Assembly: GCA_027451885.1 (NCBI GenBank)
Contig: DAIDHX010000006.1
Location: 1 to 45,368, forward strand
Source: Planctomycetales bacterium
GTDB lineage: Bacteria > Planctomycetota > Planctomycetia > Isosphaerales > Isosphaeraceae
Length of the DNA stretch: 45,368 nucleotides
Direction: 5' to 3'
Shown here: positions 26,968 to 35,631 of the stretch, one piece after another
Position numbering within the stretch: the first letter of the stretch is position 1
Layout of the letters: each line of letters begins with the position of its first letter
The notes under the pieces: generated by a model
Seen by the model: only the letters and a program-made list of their open reading frames with translations
Database searches by the model: none
What the model was told of the DNA's origin: nothing
Program-made: the position numbers and the translations under genes

Positions 26968-27696
26968 ATGAAGAACTCCGTCTGGAAGCACGGCTGGAAT
27001 CTCTTGCGTGGGTCTGCACTCGCGTGCGCTGCGTGGGCCATGCTCGCGCCGGCGTCGAGGGCCGATAGCCTGAGCTTTAGCGACCACAGCAAGTACCCCG
27101 GCGCCTTTGCCTTCAGTCTGTACGGGCACAATTATGATGCGTCCGGGGGCAGTATCACCGACACCACGTTGAACATCGGAGGAACCACGTACCACCCACA
27201 AGACGTCTACTGCATCGCCGCGACCGTCGATATCCAGGTGCGCGGCAACTACGACGTCACGGTCTCCACGACCGGAGACTACAACGGCAAGTTGATGAAC
27301 AACCCCGGTTCAATCGCCTGGCTGGTGGACAATCTGGCCTCGAGTGCAACCACCGACGTGCAGCAACAGGCGCTTCAGGCCGCGATCTGGACCGAGGTCT
27401 ACGGCGCAGCCAATTTCGTGCTCAACACCAGGAAGAATAGCAACACCCTGATCAGCGACTACAACAACGACATGCAAAAGCTGGCCTCGAACGTCGCACC
27501 GATCGACACACTGTACTGGCTCACGCCGTACCGCGTGACGCACCAAGACCATCACGAGCACACGACGATTTACCAGGGGTTGGTGACGCTCAACCCCAAT
27601 GCGATCGTGCCTGAACCGTCGTCGATCATTCTCGGGCTGATCGGTCTCACAGGTCCAGTCGGCCTGGCGCTCCTGCGCCGAAAGGCCGCCGCCTGA
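26968..27696 (+). CDS. PEP-CTERM surface protein with a probable Cys-Gln thioester domain
   Basis: A 242-residue secreted protein. The start at 26968 (MKNSVWKHGW) gives a signal peptide ending near ASRAD; GGAG lies 10 nt upstream. The C-terminus has VPEPSS, a hydrophobic helix and a final RRKAAA, the PEP-CTERM signal recognised by exosortase. The mature part contains VYCIAA (Cys82) and ALQAAIW (Gln137), which match the two landmark motifs of thioester domains that form an internal Cys-Gln bond in surface adhesins. GSIAWLVDNL between them also fits. If so, the protein could attach covalently to surfaces or polymers. The sorting signal is certain; the thioester is inferred from motifs. Confidence 0.8.
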   Translation: MKNSVWKHGWNLLRGSALACAAWAMLAPASRADSLSFSDHSKYPGAFAFSLYGHNYDASGGSITDTTLNIGGTTYHPQDVYCIAATVDIQVRGNYDVTVSTTGDYNGKLMNNPGSIAWLVDNLASSATTDVQQQALQAAIWTEVYGAANFVLNTRKNSNTLISDYNNDMQKLASNVAPIDTLYWLTPYRVTHQDHHEHTTIYQGLVTLNPNAIVPEPSSIILGLIGLTGPVGLALLRRKAAA

Positions 27697-27721
27697 CCGC
27701 ACGATTGGCGATCCCACACCC

Positions 27722-27770
27722 AGACGCCGCGGCCGCTCGCCTTCGAGTGTCCGCGGCGTCTCTCTTTTTT
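27722..27770 (+). terminator. Rho-independent terminator after the first PEP-CTERM gene
   Basis: AGACGCCGCGG at 27722-27732 pairs perfectly with CCGCGGCGTCT at 27751-27761 (11-bp stem, 18-nt loop). CTCTTTTTT follows, with six T at 27765-27770. It lies 26 bp after the stop codon, in the right orientation to end that transcript. Confidence 0.88.
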
Positions 27771-28128
27771 GGCCGAGGACCTCGAGATCCCTGCCTCCGC
27801 GTGGGCATGCCGGCGCCAGGTCATCCGCGGGTCCTGGGTGTCGATCCACATCCCCAGGAATCCTACCTCGATCCGCCGAATCAACTCAGATCGTGTTTTG
27901 TTGTGCCTGAGGAACGCGAGGGATGCTTTTTTTAAGCGTCACGCCACGAACAGGGACGATTGGACTACTCTCTCGATCGCGGCGAATGGACGCACGCACG
28001 GGTTGATGGCGGTCCGACCGTGCCTCACTCTCTGGGACCGCCTCGGAACGTTCAGAATCGCCGTGTGCAGTTAAGCATGCATGTCACTGAACTTGGAATA
28101 GATGGTTCAAACTCTGGAGTGAATGTTC
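27771..28128. other. Gap between the two plus-strand PEP-CTERM genes
   Basis: About 360 bp with no convincing gene. Because a terminator ends the gene before it, the second PEP-CTERM gene must have its own promoter here; the AT-richer stretch around 28070-28120 is the likely place, but I see no clear boxes. Confidence 0.4.
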
Positions 28129-28803
28129 ATGAAGCGTTTTCTGGCACTGATTTCGTTGTCGGCCACGCTGGCGCTGGCTGCGCCCGCACGGGCCGATATT
28201 CTTTACACGTTCGCGAACAGCACTTTCAACGGCAGGAAGGGTACGGAGCAGGATTACACGGCGGGTACGTACACGATCAAAACCTACGGTTACAACTCAA
28301 CGTACACTGCCTCGCCCAAGACGCTCACGCTGGGCAGCGCGACCCGTCTCTACGCGAAGTACACGGCCGGCGATCCTGGCGAGACTGGCCTCGGCATCAA
28401 TAGCGATCCGACAGGCAACCACGAAATCACCACCAATACGAGCGTGAAGCTTGACATGACGAGTGTTCTGTCTGCCAACCCGAACTCATCCGTCACCTTC
28501 ACGATCGGGAGCGTTCAGAGCGGCGAGGGGTTCGCCATCTTCGGCGGCTCGACTTCGCCGAGCGACTTTATCTACCAGAAGACCGGGAGCGGTAGCACGA
28601 CGGTCTACGAGTATACGATTACGGCGGCCCAGGCTGCCGCCGCGGGCGATGTTTTCTACGTGACCGCGACGCACAACAATGTGCTGATCAACACGGTCGA
28701 TGTCGCGGCGGTTCCCGAGCCCTCGTCGGCGATTCTGTCGATCATGGGGCTTGGCTTCCTGGGCGGGGTTCGCTGGCTGCGCAAGCGTTCCCAGAAGGCG
28801 TAA
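28129..28803 (+). CDS. PEP-CTERM domain protein, function unknown
   Basis: A 224-residue secreted protein. ATG at 28129 (MKRFLALISLSATLALAAPA) is 9 nt from GGAG; the ATG at 28123 is too close to it. Signal cleavage is expected after PARAD. The mature part is rich in Thr, Ser, Gly and Tyr and looks all-beta, with no catalytic motif. VPEPSS, a hydrophobic helix and WLRKRSQKA form the PEP-CTERM tail. Such proteins are cut by an exosortase and reach the cell surface or exopolysaccharide matrix; the exosortase gene is not in this window. It lies between two other PEP-CTERM genes. Confidence 0.85.
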   Translation: MKRFLALISLSATLALAAPARADILYTFANSTFNGRKGTEQDYTAGTYTIKTYGYNSTYTASPKTLTLGSATRLYAKYTAGDPGETGLGINSDPTGNHEITTNTSVKLDMTSVLSANPNSSVTFTIGSVQSGEGFAIFGGSTSPSDFIYQKTGSGSTTVYEYTITAAQAAAAGDVFYVTATHNNVLINTVDVAAVPEPSSAILSIMGLGFLGGVRWLRKRSQKA

Positions 28804-28914
28804 CGCGATTCCGAGCCTGGGTTCGTCCTGGGTAGTGGATCGAGCGGCTTGCCAGAATGTTGTTCCTTGCACCCTCGATTGGGCTTTGATGAGCCTGGTC
28901 GGGGGTGATTCGGT

Positions 28915-30273
28915 TTAGGCGGTCTGGGTGCGGCTCTTGCGCACGAGCACGACGCCGGCGAGCGAGGCGACAATCCACGTTGCCCAGGTGGCGGGCTCGG
29001 GGACGGTGGTCATCGGGCCGACGACCTGCGCGCCCAGGCCGCCGAGGGTCGCCTGCTGCGACTGAATCGCCTGGTTGATCGCCAGGGCCGCGGCGGAGCT
29101 AAACGTGGCCGAGGGGTTTTCCATCATCGCCAGGTTTGCCATGCGAGCGTCGACATACTGGCCGGTCTGGTCGTAATTCTCGGGCACGCCAAAGGCCAGC
29201 ATCAGCTCGTGTGAGATATTGTGCGCCACGATCCATTCGAGCTGGTCGACCGACTGGGCGGACTTCACGCTTTGATCGATGAAGCTAAAGCCGTTGCCGC
29301 CGACCTGGGTCATGCCGATCGCCGAGGGGAGCGAGGAGCTCTGCGTGTTCGAGACGAGGCTCAAGGTGTGAAGCGCTGACTGGGTGGGGTCGGTGGTCAG
29401 GTTGATTGGGATCCCGCTCTGAGCGAAGGTTTGCTGCACGCGTGCCAGGATCGCGGCATCGAAGCTTTGCTGTTGCTGTGCGGTCGGCGTGCCGCCGAAG
29501 AGGTTGGCGACCCCCGCGCTTTGATACCAGGGCTGAGCGCCTCCGGTTGTGATCAGGCTCGCCTGGGGATAGGGACCATTACCGAGGTTGATGAAGGCGT
29601 CAAAGGGCCTGGAAGCGGGCGCGACCATGGGAGCGCTCGCGGCGGGGCTAGGCGTGGCGATGGGGGCGATCGAGCTTGCCGTCTGGTTGAAATGAAGAAC
29701 CGGCGTGGAGACGGCCGTCACCACCGGCGCTGGGGCGGCCGGGGCGACAACGACCGGCGCGGGCATGGTGATCGGCGCTGAGGTCACGGCAGGCGCTGAG
29801 GTCACGGCAGGCGCCGAGGTCACGGCAGGCGCACTCATACTCGGAGCGCTCGCGGAATATGCGGCGGTGGGCCAGTTGATCGGAGTCACCGGGGTCACGG
29901 GCGCGATCGTTGGCTGAGGCGAGGGCGAGACGGGCGTCGGCGCGGAAACGGGAGCGATCGTCACACTCGGGCTGCTGGCCGCCGTGGTCGAGACCACGGG
30001 TGGCGACTGCGATCCAGGATTCGAACTCGATCCAGCATTCCCGGCAGGTGCCTCGCCCCAGTGCAGAATTGGTGTGACCGCGTAAGCAGTCGGCTGCCCG
30101 CTCGGCCCACTCCCAGTCGACGCGCCCGGCTGCGACGATCCCGATCCTCCCGCTACCCACGATGACCAGTTCGACCACGCACTCTGCTGCCAGTAAATGG
30201 GATCAGCCTGGCTCACAGAGCCCCAGAAGCCCCACACCGCGGTCGCCAAAATCAGGGGCTTCCAAGCTCGCAT
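28915..30273 (-). CDS. PEP-CTERM protein with low-complexity linker and degenerate HExxH-like motif
   Basis: A 452-residue secreted protein. ATG at 30273 (MRAWKPLILATAVWGFWG) follows AGGAGG by 6 nt. The signal peptide ends near VSQAD. Residues about 50-225 are Pro/Ala/Ser/Thr/Val-rich, including three copies of APAVTS. The C-terminal globular part carries HNISHELMLAFGV (His355, Glu356), which looks like the zinc-protease helix HExxH but has Leu359 in place of the second His. VPEPAT, a hydrophobic helix and RKSRTQTA make the PEP-CTERM tail. It may be a former or unusual metalloprotease, or a purely structural protein. It converges with the preceding PEP-CTERM gene. Confidence 0.8.
   Translation of the reverse strand: MRAWKPLILATAVWGFWGSVSQADPIYWQQSAWSNWSSWVAGGSGSSQPGASTGSGPSGQPTAYAVTPILHWGEAPAGNAGSSSNPGSQSPPVVSTTAASSPSVTIAPVSAPTPVSPSPQPTIAPVTPVTPINWPTAAYSASAPSMSAPAVTSAPAVTSAPAVTSAPITMPAPVVVAPAAPAPVVTAVSTPVLHFNQTASSIAPIATPSPAASAPMVAPASRPFDAFINLGNGPYPQASLITTGGAQPWYQSAGVANLFGGTPTAQQQQSFDAAILARVQQTFAQSGIPINLTTDPTQSALHTLSLVSNTQSSSLPSAIGMTQVGGNGFSFIDQSVKSAQSVDQLEWIVAHNISHELMLAFGVPENYDQTGQYVDARMANLAMMENPSATFSSAAALAINQAIQSQQATLGGLGAQVVGPMTTVPEPATWATWIVASLAGVVLVRKSRTQTA
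29780..29833. repeat. 18-bp minisatellite inside the third PEP-CTERM gene
   Basis: The unit GAGGTCACGGCAGGCGCT is repeated three times in tandem (29780-29797, 29798-29815, 29816-29833) with only the last base differing. On the coding strand it gives APAVTS three times. Copy number may vary by slippage and would change linker length in steps of six residues. Confidence 0.88.
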
Positions 30274-30709
30274 CTCGAACCTCCTGTTCGCTCGCCGCGA
30301 ATCGTCTCCGACGATTCCACGCCTGGAACTGACTTCCATCCAGGTCCCGGAGTCGCACTCAGCCGAGACCCAAACCTTGGATATGAAGGTTACTTACGAG
30401 GGATTGAGGGGAACCAAGCCGGCTTTTTCATGTAGCAAATGCAATGCCGTGAGATCCGATCGATCGCGAATCCATGAGACCGCCTCTTCCGGAGACGACG
30501 TTTGTGACGGAAGTTCCTGTCTTGCATAAGGTTCATCTGCCGCTGAGAGCACCGCCAGGAACTTGAGAGAAAGTTCCCAAAAGCAAATCGGTGCGGGTTC
30601 GCGGATCTTTTTACAAAAGCGGGGGATCGATCGTTACAGAATTGCTCGCGCAGGCAACCGCGGTGCAGGTCGAGAAAACGGGCGAAGACGCCCATGAGGC
30701 CGACCGCGC
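30274..30709. other. Gap upstream of the third PEP-CTERM gene
   Basis: About 435 bp between two minus-strand genes. It should hold the promoter of the PEP-CTERM gene. An AT-richer part (about 30540-30640) is visible. No gene, RNA or strong terminator is seen. Confidence 0.4.
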
Positions 30710-31084
30710 CTAGTATTGCCCGGGGTTTCTGCCGGCACCCAGGATCGCGCATCCTTCCACAACCGTGAGGCCGAGTTCAGCGGCCTTGTCGCGAATCGCA
30801 TCCGATTCCGCGCCAGGATTTAGCCAGATCTCTCCAATGGCCTTTTCGCCAAGCTGGTTGAGAACCGTAAGCCCAATTTCTGGCGGCACATAGAACGAGA
30901 CCCGGTCGATTGACGGGGAGGGAATCCGGTCCAGGCCGGGGTAGCAGGGAAGGCCCTCGACCTCAGATAAGGCGGGGTTGATGGGAAAAACGTTCCAGCC
31001 TGCGTCGCGGTAGGCGCGAACAGCCTTGTTGCCGTATTTCGCGCGATCCGCACTGGCGCCGATGATCGCAACCGTTTGGGGCAC
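30710..31084 (-). CDS. CoA-binding (YccU-type) Rossmann protein
   Basis: A 124-residue single-domain protein. The frame has no ATG near the conserved start; GTG at 31084 (reading MPQTVAIIGASADRAKYG) is preceded by GAGGAG at 9 nt, so I use it. The dinucleotide-type loop VAIIGAS at the N-terminus, VFPINP, EVEGLPCYPGL and the C-terminal EGCAILG are typical of the CoA_binding_2 family, related to the CoA-binding domain of succinyl-CoA synthetase. Members bind CoA, but their physiological role is poorly known. It is divergent from ribBA, with 139 bp between the two starts. Confidence 0.85.
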   Translation of the reverse strand: MPQTVAIIGASADRAKYGNKAVRAYRDAGWNVFPINPALSEVEGLPCYPGLDRIPSPSIDRVSFYVPPEIGLTVLNQLGEKAIGEIWLNPGAESDAIRDKAAELGLTVVEGCAILGAGRNPGQY

Positions 31085-31223
31085 TGCTGGGTTCTCCTCA
31101 CAAAAAGCGGGCGAAACAAAGCGCGTCGTTTGAGACGCAACCCCGTGCGCTGGATAGAATACTCCAGGTTGCCTTTGCTTGTGTCGAACGGCGCCCGTTT
31201 GGTTCTGCTGTGGGGTCGGGCGG

Positions 31224-32468
31224 ATGCACGACGATTTCGCGAAGATTGAATCCGCGCTCGATGCGCTCCGCGAGGGGCGAATCATCATCGTCGTGGATAA
31301 TGAGGATCGAGAGAACGAGGGCGATTTCGTCGCCGCGGCCGAGCGCGTGACGCCTGAGACCGTGGCGTTCATGATCACGCACGGGCGGGGCCAGCTTTGC
31401 ATGCCGATCCTGCCTGACGCCGCGGCGCGGCTGCATCTTGGGCCGATGGTGGAGCACAACACGGCCCCGTACCAGACGCCTTATACCGTGCCGGTCGATC
31501 ATGTTTCGTGCAAGACGGGCATCAGTGCCGCGGAGCGTGCCCGGACGATCCGGGCGATTGTGGATCCCGCAACCCGGCCGGATGATCTGATCCGCCCAGG
31601 CCATCTTTTCCCCCTGGTGGCGAAGGAAGGGGGCGTGCTCCGCCGGGCCGGCCATACCGAAGCGGCCGTGGATCTGGCGCGCATGGCGGGCCTGACGCCG
31701 GCGGGTGTGATTTGCGAGGTCCTCGACGGCACCGGCGTGGCCAGCCGGGAGCGGCTCCGCGCGATCTCCGCGGAGCACAACCTGCCGATGGTCTCGATCG
31801 AGAGCCTGATCCGATATCGCCGCACGCGTGAGAAGCTGGTGTTTCGCGCGGCGGAGTCGGACCTGCCCACGCGTTACGGTCCGGGCCGCATCATCGGTTA
31901 CCGCGTGCAGCACGAGCCGGGCAATGAACCGGTGGCCTTCGTCATGGGGGATCTTGCACACGCCCACGCGCCCCTGGTCCGGCTGCATTCTTCGTGCTTC
32001 ACGGGCGACCTGCTGGATTCGCTCCGCTGCGACTGCGGCGACCAGCTTCACATGGCGCTCGAGATGATCTCGAACGAGGGAGCGGGGGCGCTGATCTATC
32101 TGCCGCAGGAAGGCCGCGGGATCGGACTCATCGAAAAGATTCGCGCCTATGGATTGCAAGACGGCGGTCTTGATACCGTGGCGGCAAACCTGGCGCTCGG
32201 GCATCGCGCGGATCTGCGCGATTACGGGATCGGGCTCCAGATCCTCAAGGATCTCGGGCTTTCGCGGGTTCGGCTGCTCACCAATAATCCCAAGAAGACG
32301 GACGCATTCGTCTACTATGGGTTTGAGCTGACGGTCGTTGACCAGGTGCCGATCGTCGCCCCGGAAGTGGCGGAGCGTCGGCGTTACCTGGACGCGAAGC
32401 GAGACAAACTGGGACATCGATTGCCGCCGCGTGCCGGCGCGGGCTCGAGCGAGGTTGAGCCGGAGTGA
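31224..32468 (+). CDS. ribBA: Bifunctional DHBP synthase / GTP cyclohydrolase II
   Basis: A 414-residue fusion that makes both precursors of riboflavin: the RibB part converts ribulose 5-phosphate to 3,4-dihydroxy-2-butanone 4-phosphate, and the RibA part opens GTP. The RibB signature DNEDRENEGD is at 25-34, followed by FMITHGRGQLC and GHTEAAVDLARMAG. In RibA the zinc cysteines are Cys258, Cys269 and Cys271 (SSCFTGD, RCDCGDQL), with GRGIGL and the C-terminal LTNNPKKT. ATG at 31224 was chosen because the RibB domain begins at once; upstream codons are not family-like. The stop overlaps the GTG start of hpnE, so the two are translationally coupled. Confidence 0.96.
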   Translation: MHDDFAKIESALDALREGRIIIVVDNEDRENEGDFVAAAERVTPETVAFMITHGRGQLCMPILPDAAARLHLGPMVEHNTAPYQTPYTVPVDHVSCKTGISAAERARTIRAIVDPATRPDDLIRPGHLFPLVAKEGGVLRRAGHTEAAVDLARMAGLTPAGVICEVLDGTGVASRERLRAISAEHNLPMVSIESLIRYRRTREKLVFRAAESDLPTRYGPGRIIGYRVQHEPGNEPVAFVMGDLAHAHAPLVRLHSSCFTGDLLDSLRCDCGDQLHMALEMISNEGAGALIYLPQEGRGIGLIEKIRAYGLQDGGLDTVAANLALGHRADLRDYGIGLQILKDLGLSRVRLLTNNPKKTDAFVYYGFELTVVDQVPIVAPEVAERRRYLDAKRDKLGHRLPPRAGAGSSEVEPE

Positions 32469-33901
32469 CGCCAGCGGCATACAAGCCCCCCGCGCCTCGC
32501 GTGGTGATTGTCGGCGGCGGCCTGGCCGGCCTGGCCGCGGCCGCGCGCCTGGTCGGGCGCGGACTGCACATCACCTTGCTCGAAAGCCGACCACGCCTCG
32601 GCGGCCGCGCCAGCTCGTTCGTCGATCCCGTCACCGGTGAACTTGTCGATAATTGCCAACATATCAGCATGGGCTGCTGCACCAATCTCGCCGACTTCTG
32701 CCGCCGCGTGGGGATCGGCCAGGGGCTCAAGCGAGCGCCCGAGATCGTCTTCCTCGATCGAGAAAGACGGGTCGCACGCTTTCGCGCGGGGCCCTGGCCC
32801 GCGCCGTTTCACCTCGCTGGCAGCTTCCTGCGGCTGCCGTTTCTTTCAATCAAGGATAAGCTCGCGATTGCGCGTGGAATGGTCGCGCTTGCACGCGATT
32901 CTCTCGATCTGCCTGGCGAAACCTTCGCCCAGTGGCTCGTTCGCCATGGCCAGACCGAGCCCGCGATCGAGCTCTTCTGGGGGACGATTCTGGTCTCCGC
33001 GCTCAATGAGCGGCTTGACCGCATGGACGTGGCGCACGCCCGCAAGGTGATCCTCGACGGCTTTGTGCGAAATCGCGAGGGCTACACCCCCGAAATCCCG
33101 CTCCTGCCCCTGGGCGAGCTTTATGGCGCTCGGCTCGAGCGCTGGCTCGCCGAGCACGGGGTTGATGTTCGCCTCACCACCGGCCTCGATCAGGTGGAAT
33201 GGGATGATGAAAACGGGCTCACCGGTGTTCGCCTCCGCAAGGGGGAGCATCTGCCAGCCGATTTCGTGATCCTGGCGGTACCCTTCGACCGGGTCCGCGA
33301 GCTGTTGCCCGAATCCAGCGGCGAGTGCGTGCGGCAGCTCGGGCGCGATCTGGCCGCCTCGCCCATCACCGGCGTTCATCTCTGGTTCGATCGCCCCATC
33401 TGCCCCTTCGAGTTCGTCGCCACGCCCGGGCGCTTGATCCAGTGGGTCTTCAATCACACCGCGATCCAGGGGCGGGGCCTGGCAGGCCGCCCCAGCTCCA
33501 CGGGCGAGTATCTCCAGATCGTCATCAGCGCCTCGTACGACCTGCTGGATCTGAACCGGGACCAGATCCGTGCGCGGGTGCTCGACGATCTCGCGCAGAT
33601 CTGGCCCGAAACGCGGCATGCGCAGCTTGTGCGCTCCTGGGTCGTGACCGAACATGGCGCGACATTCGCCGTGCGTCCCGGAGTCGATGCCCTTCGACCC
33701 GCGCAACGGACCAGCCTCGATGGACTGTTTCTCGCCGGCGATTGGACCAGCACCGGCTGGCCGGCCACCATGGAAGGCGCTGTCCGCAGCGGATACATGG
33801 CCGCCGAGGGGGTCCTCCAGGATCTCGATCGGCCGACCCGGCTGGTTCGACCCGATCTGCCCACATCCCGCCTCTCGCGCTGGCTGCTCGCGGAAGGCTA
33901 G
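32465..33901 (+). CDS. hpnE: Hydroxysqualene dehydroxylase, FAD-dependent
   Basis: A 478-residue flavoprotein of the amine-oxidase/phytoene-desaturase superfamily. VVIVGGGLAGLAAAARL (about 13-29) is the FAD Rossmann motif and ESRPRLGGRASSF the second FAD contact. NCQHISMGCCTNLADF and the C-terminal GLFLAGDWTSTGWPATMEGA match HpnE, which reduces hydroxysqualene to squalene in the HpnCDE route to hopanoids. hpnC and hpnD are not adjacent. Translation starts with GTG at 32465 inside the last codons of ribBA (GTGA overlap). A general carotenoid-type desaturase is the alternative, but the length and the N-terminal cysteine-rich motif favour HpnE. Confidence 0.88.
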   Translation: MTPAAYKPPAPRVVIVGGGLAGLAAAARLVGRGLHITLLESRPRLGGRASSFVDPVTGELVDNCQHISMGCCTNLADFCRRVGIGQGLKRAPEIVFLDRERRVARFRAGPWPAPFHLAGSFLRLPFLSIKDKLAIARGMVALARDSLDLPGETFAQWLVRHGQTEPAIELFWGTILVSALNERLDRMDVAHARKVILDGFVRNREGYTPEIPLLPLGELYGARLERWLAEHGVDVRLTTGLDQVEWDDENGLTGVRLRKGEHLPADFVILAVPFDRVRELLPESSGECVRQLGRDLAASPITGVHLWFDRPICPFEFVATPGRLIQWVFNHTAIQGRGLAGRPSSTGEYLQIVISASYDLLDLNRDQIRARVLDDLAQIWPETRHAQLVRSWVVTEHGATFAVRPGVDALRPAQRTSLDGLFLAGDWTSTGWPATMEGAVRSGYMAAEGVLQDLDRPTRLVRPDLPTSRLSRWLLAEG

Positions 33902-33974
33902 CCCGCAGGCTTTCGCCAGGGCGCGCCCGGGCCGCTTTCTCCCTCGGCAAGGGGTTGATCGGCTGCGCGGACAA

Positions 33975-35492
33975 TTAATCAATAAATTCATAAATGTGCA
34001 AACGGTATCGTCTGCTGACCGCAAGCCACACGAGCCTGAGCCGCCCCGCCCGCGCGGACACGTATTCCTCGAGCGGCGACCGGTGCGCGGACTGGTAGGG
34101 ACTCTCATCGACGAGGATGTACGCCACGTGATACCGGGCGATGAGGGCATCGATCGCGGGGGGATCGGCGTCGCGGTTGCCAGGCCGCTCGGCCGTTTCA
34201 ACCTCCAGCCCTTCCCGCCTCGTGCGCCAGTACACATCGCCCGGATGGCGCGAGATCACCGGTCCTGGGCGGTGGGCTTGCTCCCGCAGCCAGGTGCAAG
34301 CGCGCTCGAATTCCCGATCCTCCTCCGCCACGACCCTCGTCTTTCCGCTGCCGATCTGGTACGCGGAATAGGGGATCGAGCCCGCGAGCAAGATCCAGGC
34401 CGCGACCTGGCGCGCCTGGGCGATTCGCATGCGTTTGGACCAAGATCGAGAACCGAGCCGCACGATCGCGGCCAGGCCTTCAAGCGCGCCCCGGAGCAAA
34501 AACGGAACAAGCGGGACCAGGAATCGGCCAGCCTCGGTGTACGGCCAGGCCACAAGCAACGGCAGGGTGCTGGCAAGAACAAGCCCGGCGATGCGCCCAT
34601 CGGCCCTCCTCCAGCCTGCGCGCAGCCCGTAGACCACGACGACTGTGGCTATGCCTGCGCAAACATGTGAACCTATAACGAACCAACGTCCCCGGCCCTG
34701 TGCAACCTCAACGAAGGGTCCGAGGATGGCGTCCGGGATCCGGTCGACGTAGAAGATCAACCGCGAGAGCAACCCAGCGCTCATCGAGAGCAGCGCTTGC
34801 GCGGGCGCGGCCGGCCGCGTGGATCCCGCCGCGTATCCCACCCATGCCGCGTAGAACGCCCAGGGAGCGAGCATCAGAATCACGAGCCCGAGTGTGCGTG
34901 CGATCGTTACCCCGCGGGGCTTGCGCACCGGTTCGAGTACGGTCGCCGCGACCAGGGTGACGCCCACGTAGCGAGTGAGCGTGCAGGCGGCGAGCAAGGC
35001 GGGGCTCCGGAACCTTGTTTGTCGCGCAAGAATCGCCGCCTGTGCAAGCAACAGGTAGAGCGGCTCGGAGAGGATCGCCGATCCCATTCTTCCCCACTGC
35101 CAGTTGATGGCGAGCGCGAGCGCGAGCGCGAGCGCGGTTGAGGGAGCGTATGCGCGGCGAAACCAGAGCCAGGCTGCGACCACGGCCATGATCGTGCAAC
35201 CAGCGGAAAAAACGTGGGCGCTCACCGCGGAGATCCCGGTTGCTTTCCAGCAAAGGGCAAGCGCGGCTGGATAAGCCGGGGGAAAGTGAGCGTAGAGCGG
35301 GTGATCGGGGTGGTCGATCGCGCGGAAGCCCCAGCCGGTCGCGAGTGCCCTGGCGAGCACCGCATACCCCGCCCCATCAAATCGCGGCGGGCGCGACCAG
35401 TTCGCGTTGCCCGCGACCGAGAGAATGCTTGCGGCAAGGATCCAGGCGAGCGGCCTTTTGAGCCTGCGCTTCACAGTTGGCGAATGGATCAT
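33975..35492 (-). CDS. Polytopic membrane glycosyltransferase-like protein (GT-C / PMT_2 type)
   Basis: A 505-residue integral membrane protein. ATG at 35492 (MIHSPTVKRRLKRPLAWILA) was chosen because the first membrane helix follows; the frame is open upstream but basic and domain-free. Ten or so hydrophobic helices fill residues 14-420. RFDGAGYAVLARALATGWG puts an acidic residue (Asp39) in the first periplasmic loop, and YAHFPPAYPAALAL follows, both typical of GT-C enzymes that use polyprenyl-phosphate sugars. A soluble C-terminal part of about 90 residues includes ISRHPGDVYWRTRRE. Donor and acceptor are unknown. It converges with hpnE across 73 bp. Confidence 0.8.
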   Translation of the reverse strand: MIHSPTVKRRLKRPLAWILAASILSVAGNANWSRPPRFDGAGYAVLARALATGWGFRAIDHPDHPLYAHFPPAYPAALALCWKATGISAVSAHVFSAGCTIMAVVAAWLWFRRAYAPSTALALALALAINWQWGRMGSAILSEPLYLLLAQAAILARQTRFRSPALLAACTLTRYVGVTLVAATVLEPVRKPRGVTIARTLGLVILMLAPWAFYAAWVGYAAGSTRPAAPAQALLSMSAGLLSRLIFYVDRIPDAILGPFVEVAQGRGRWFVIGSHVCAGIATVVVVYGLRAGWRRADGRIAGLVLASTLPLLVAWPYTEAGRFLVPLVPFLLRGALEGLAAIVRLGSRSWSKRMRIAQARQVAAWILLAGSIPYSAYQIGSGKTRVVAEEDREFERACTWLREQAHRPGPVISRHPGDVYWRTRREGLEVETAERPGNRDADPPAIDALIARYHVAYILVDESPYQSAHRSPLEEYVSARAGRLRLVWLAVSRRYRLHIYEFID

Positions 35493-35631
35493 GGCGCCCG
35501 CTCCGTCAGCCGCGAGTCCTCGTCCCGGGAAATCGTTAGGGCAAGGAATCGCGGACTGGCGATTGGAGCACGACGAGCGTGGCTTCACAAGCTGTGGCGA
35601 GCGAGCGGTCGGACGGATTCGAGTGCTGGAT

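Noticed and set aside
30930-30970. ALSEVEG peptide in the CoA-binding protein, which resembles a translated dispersed repeat found in some genomes
   Set aside because: This position is naturally EVEGLPCYP-like in the family, so no repeat insertion is needed.
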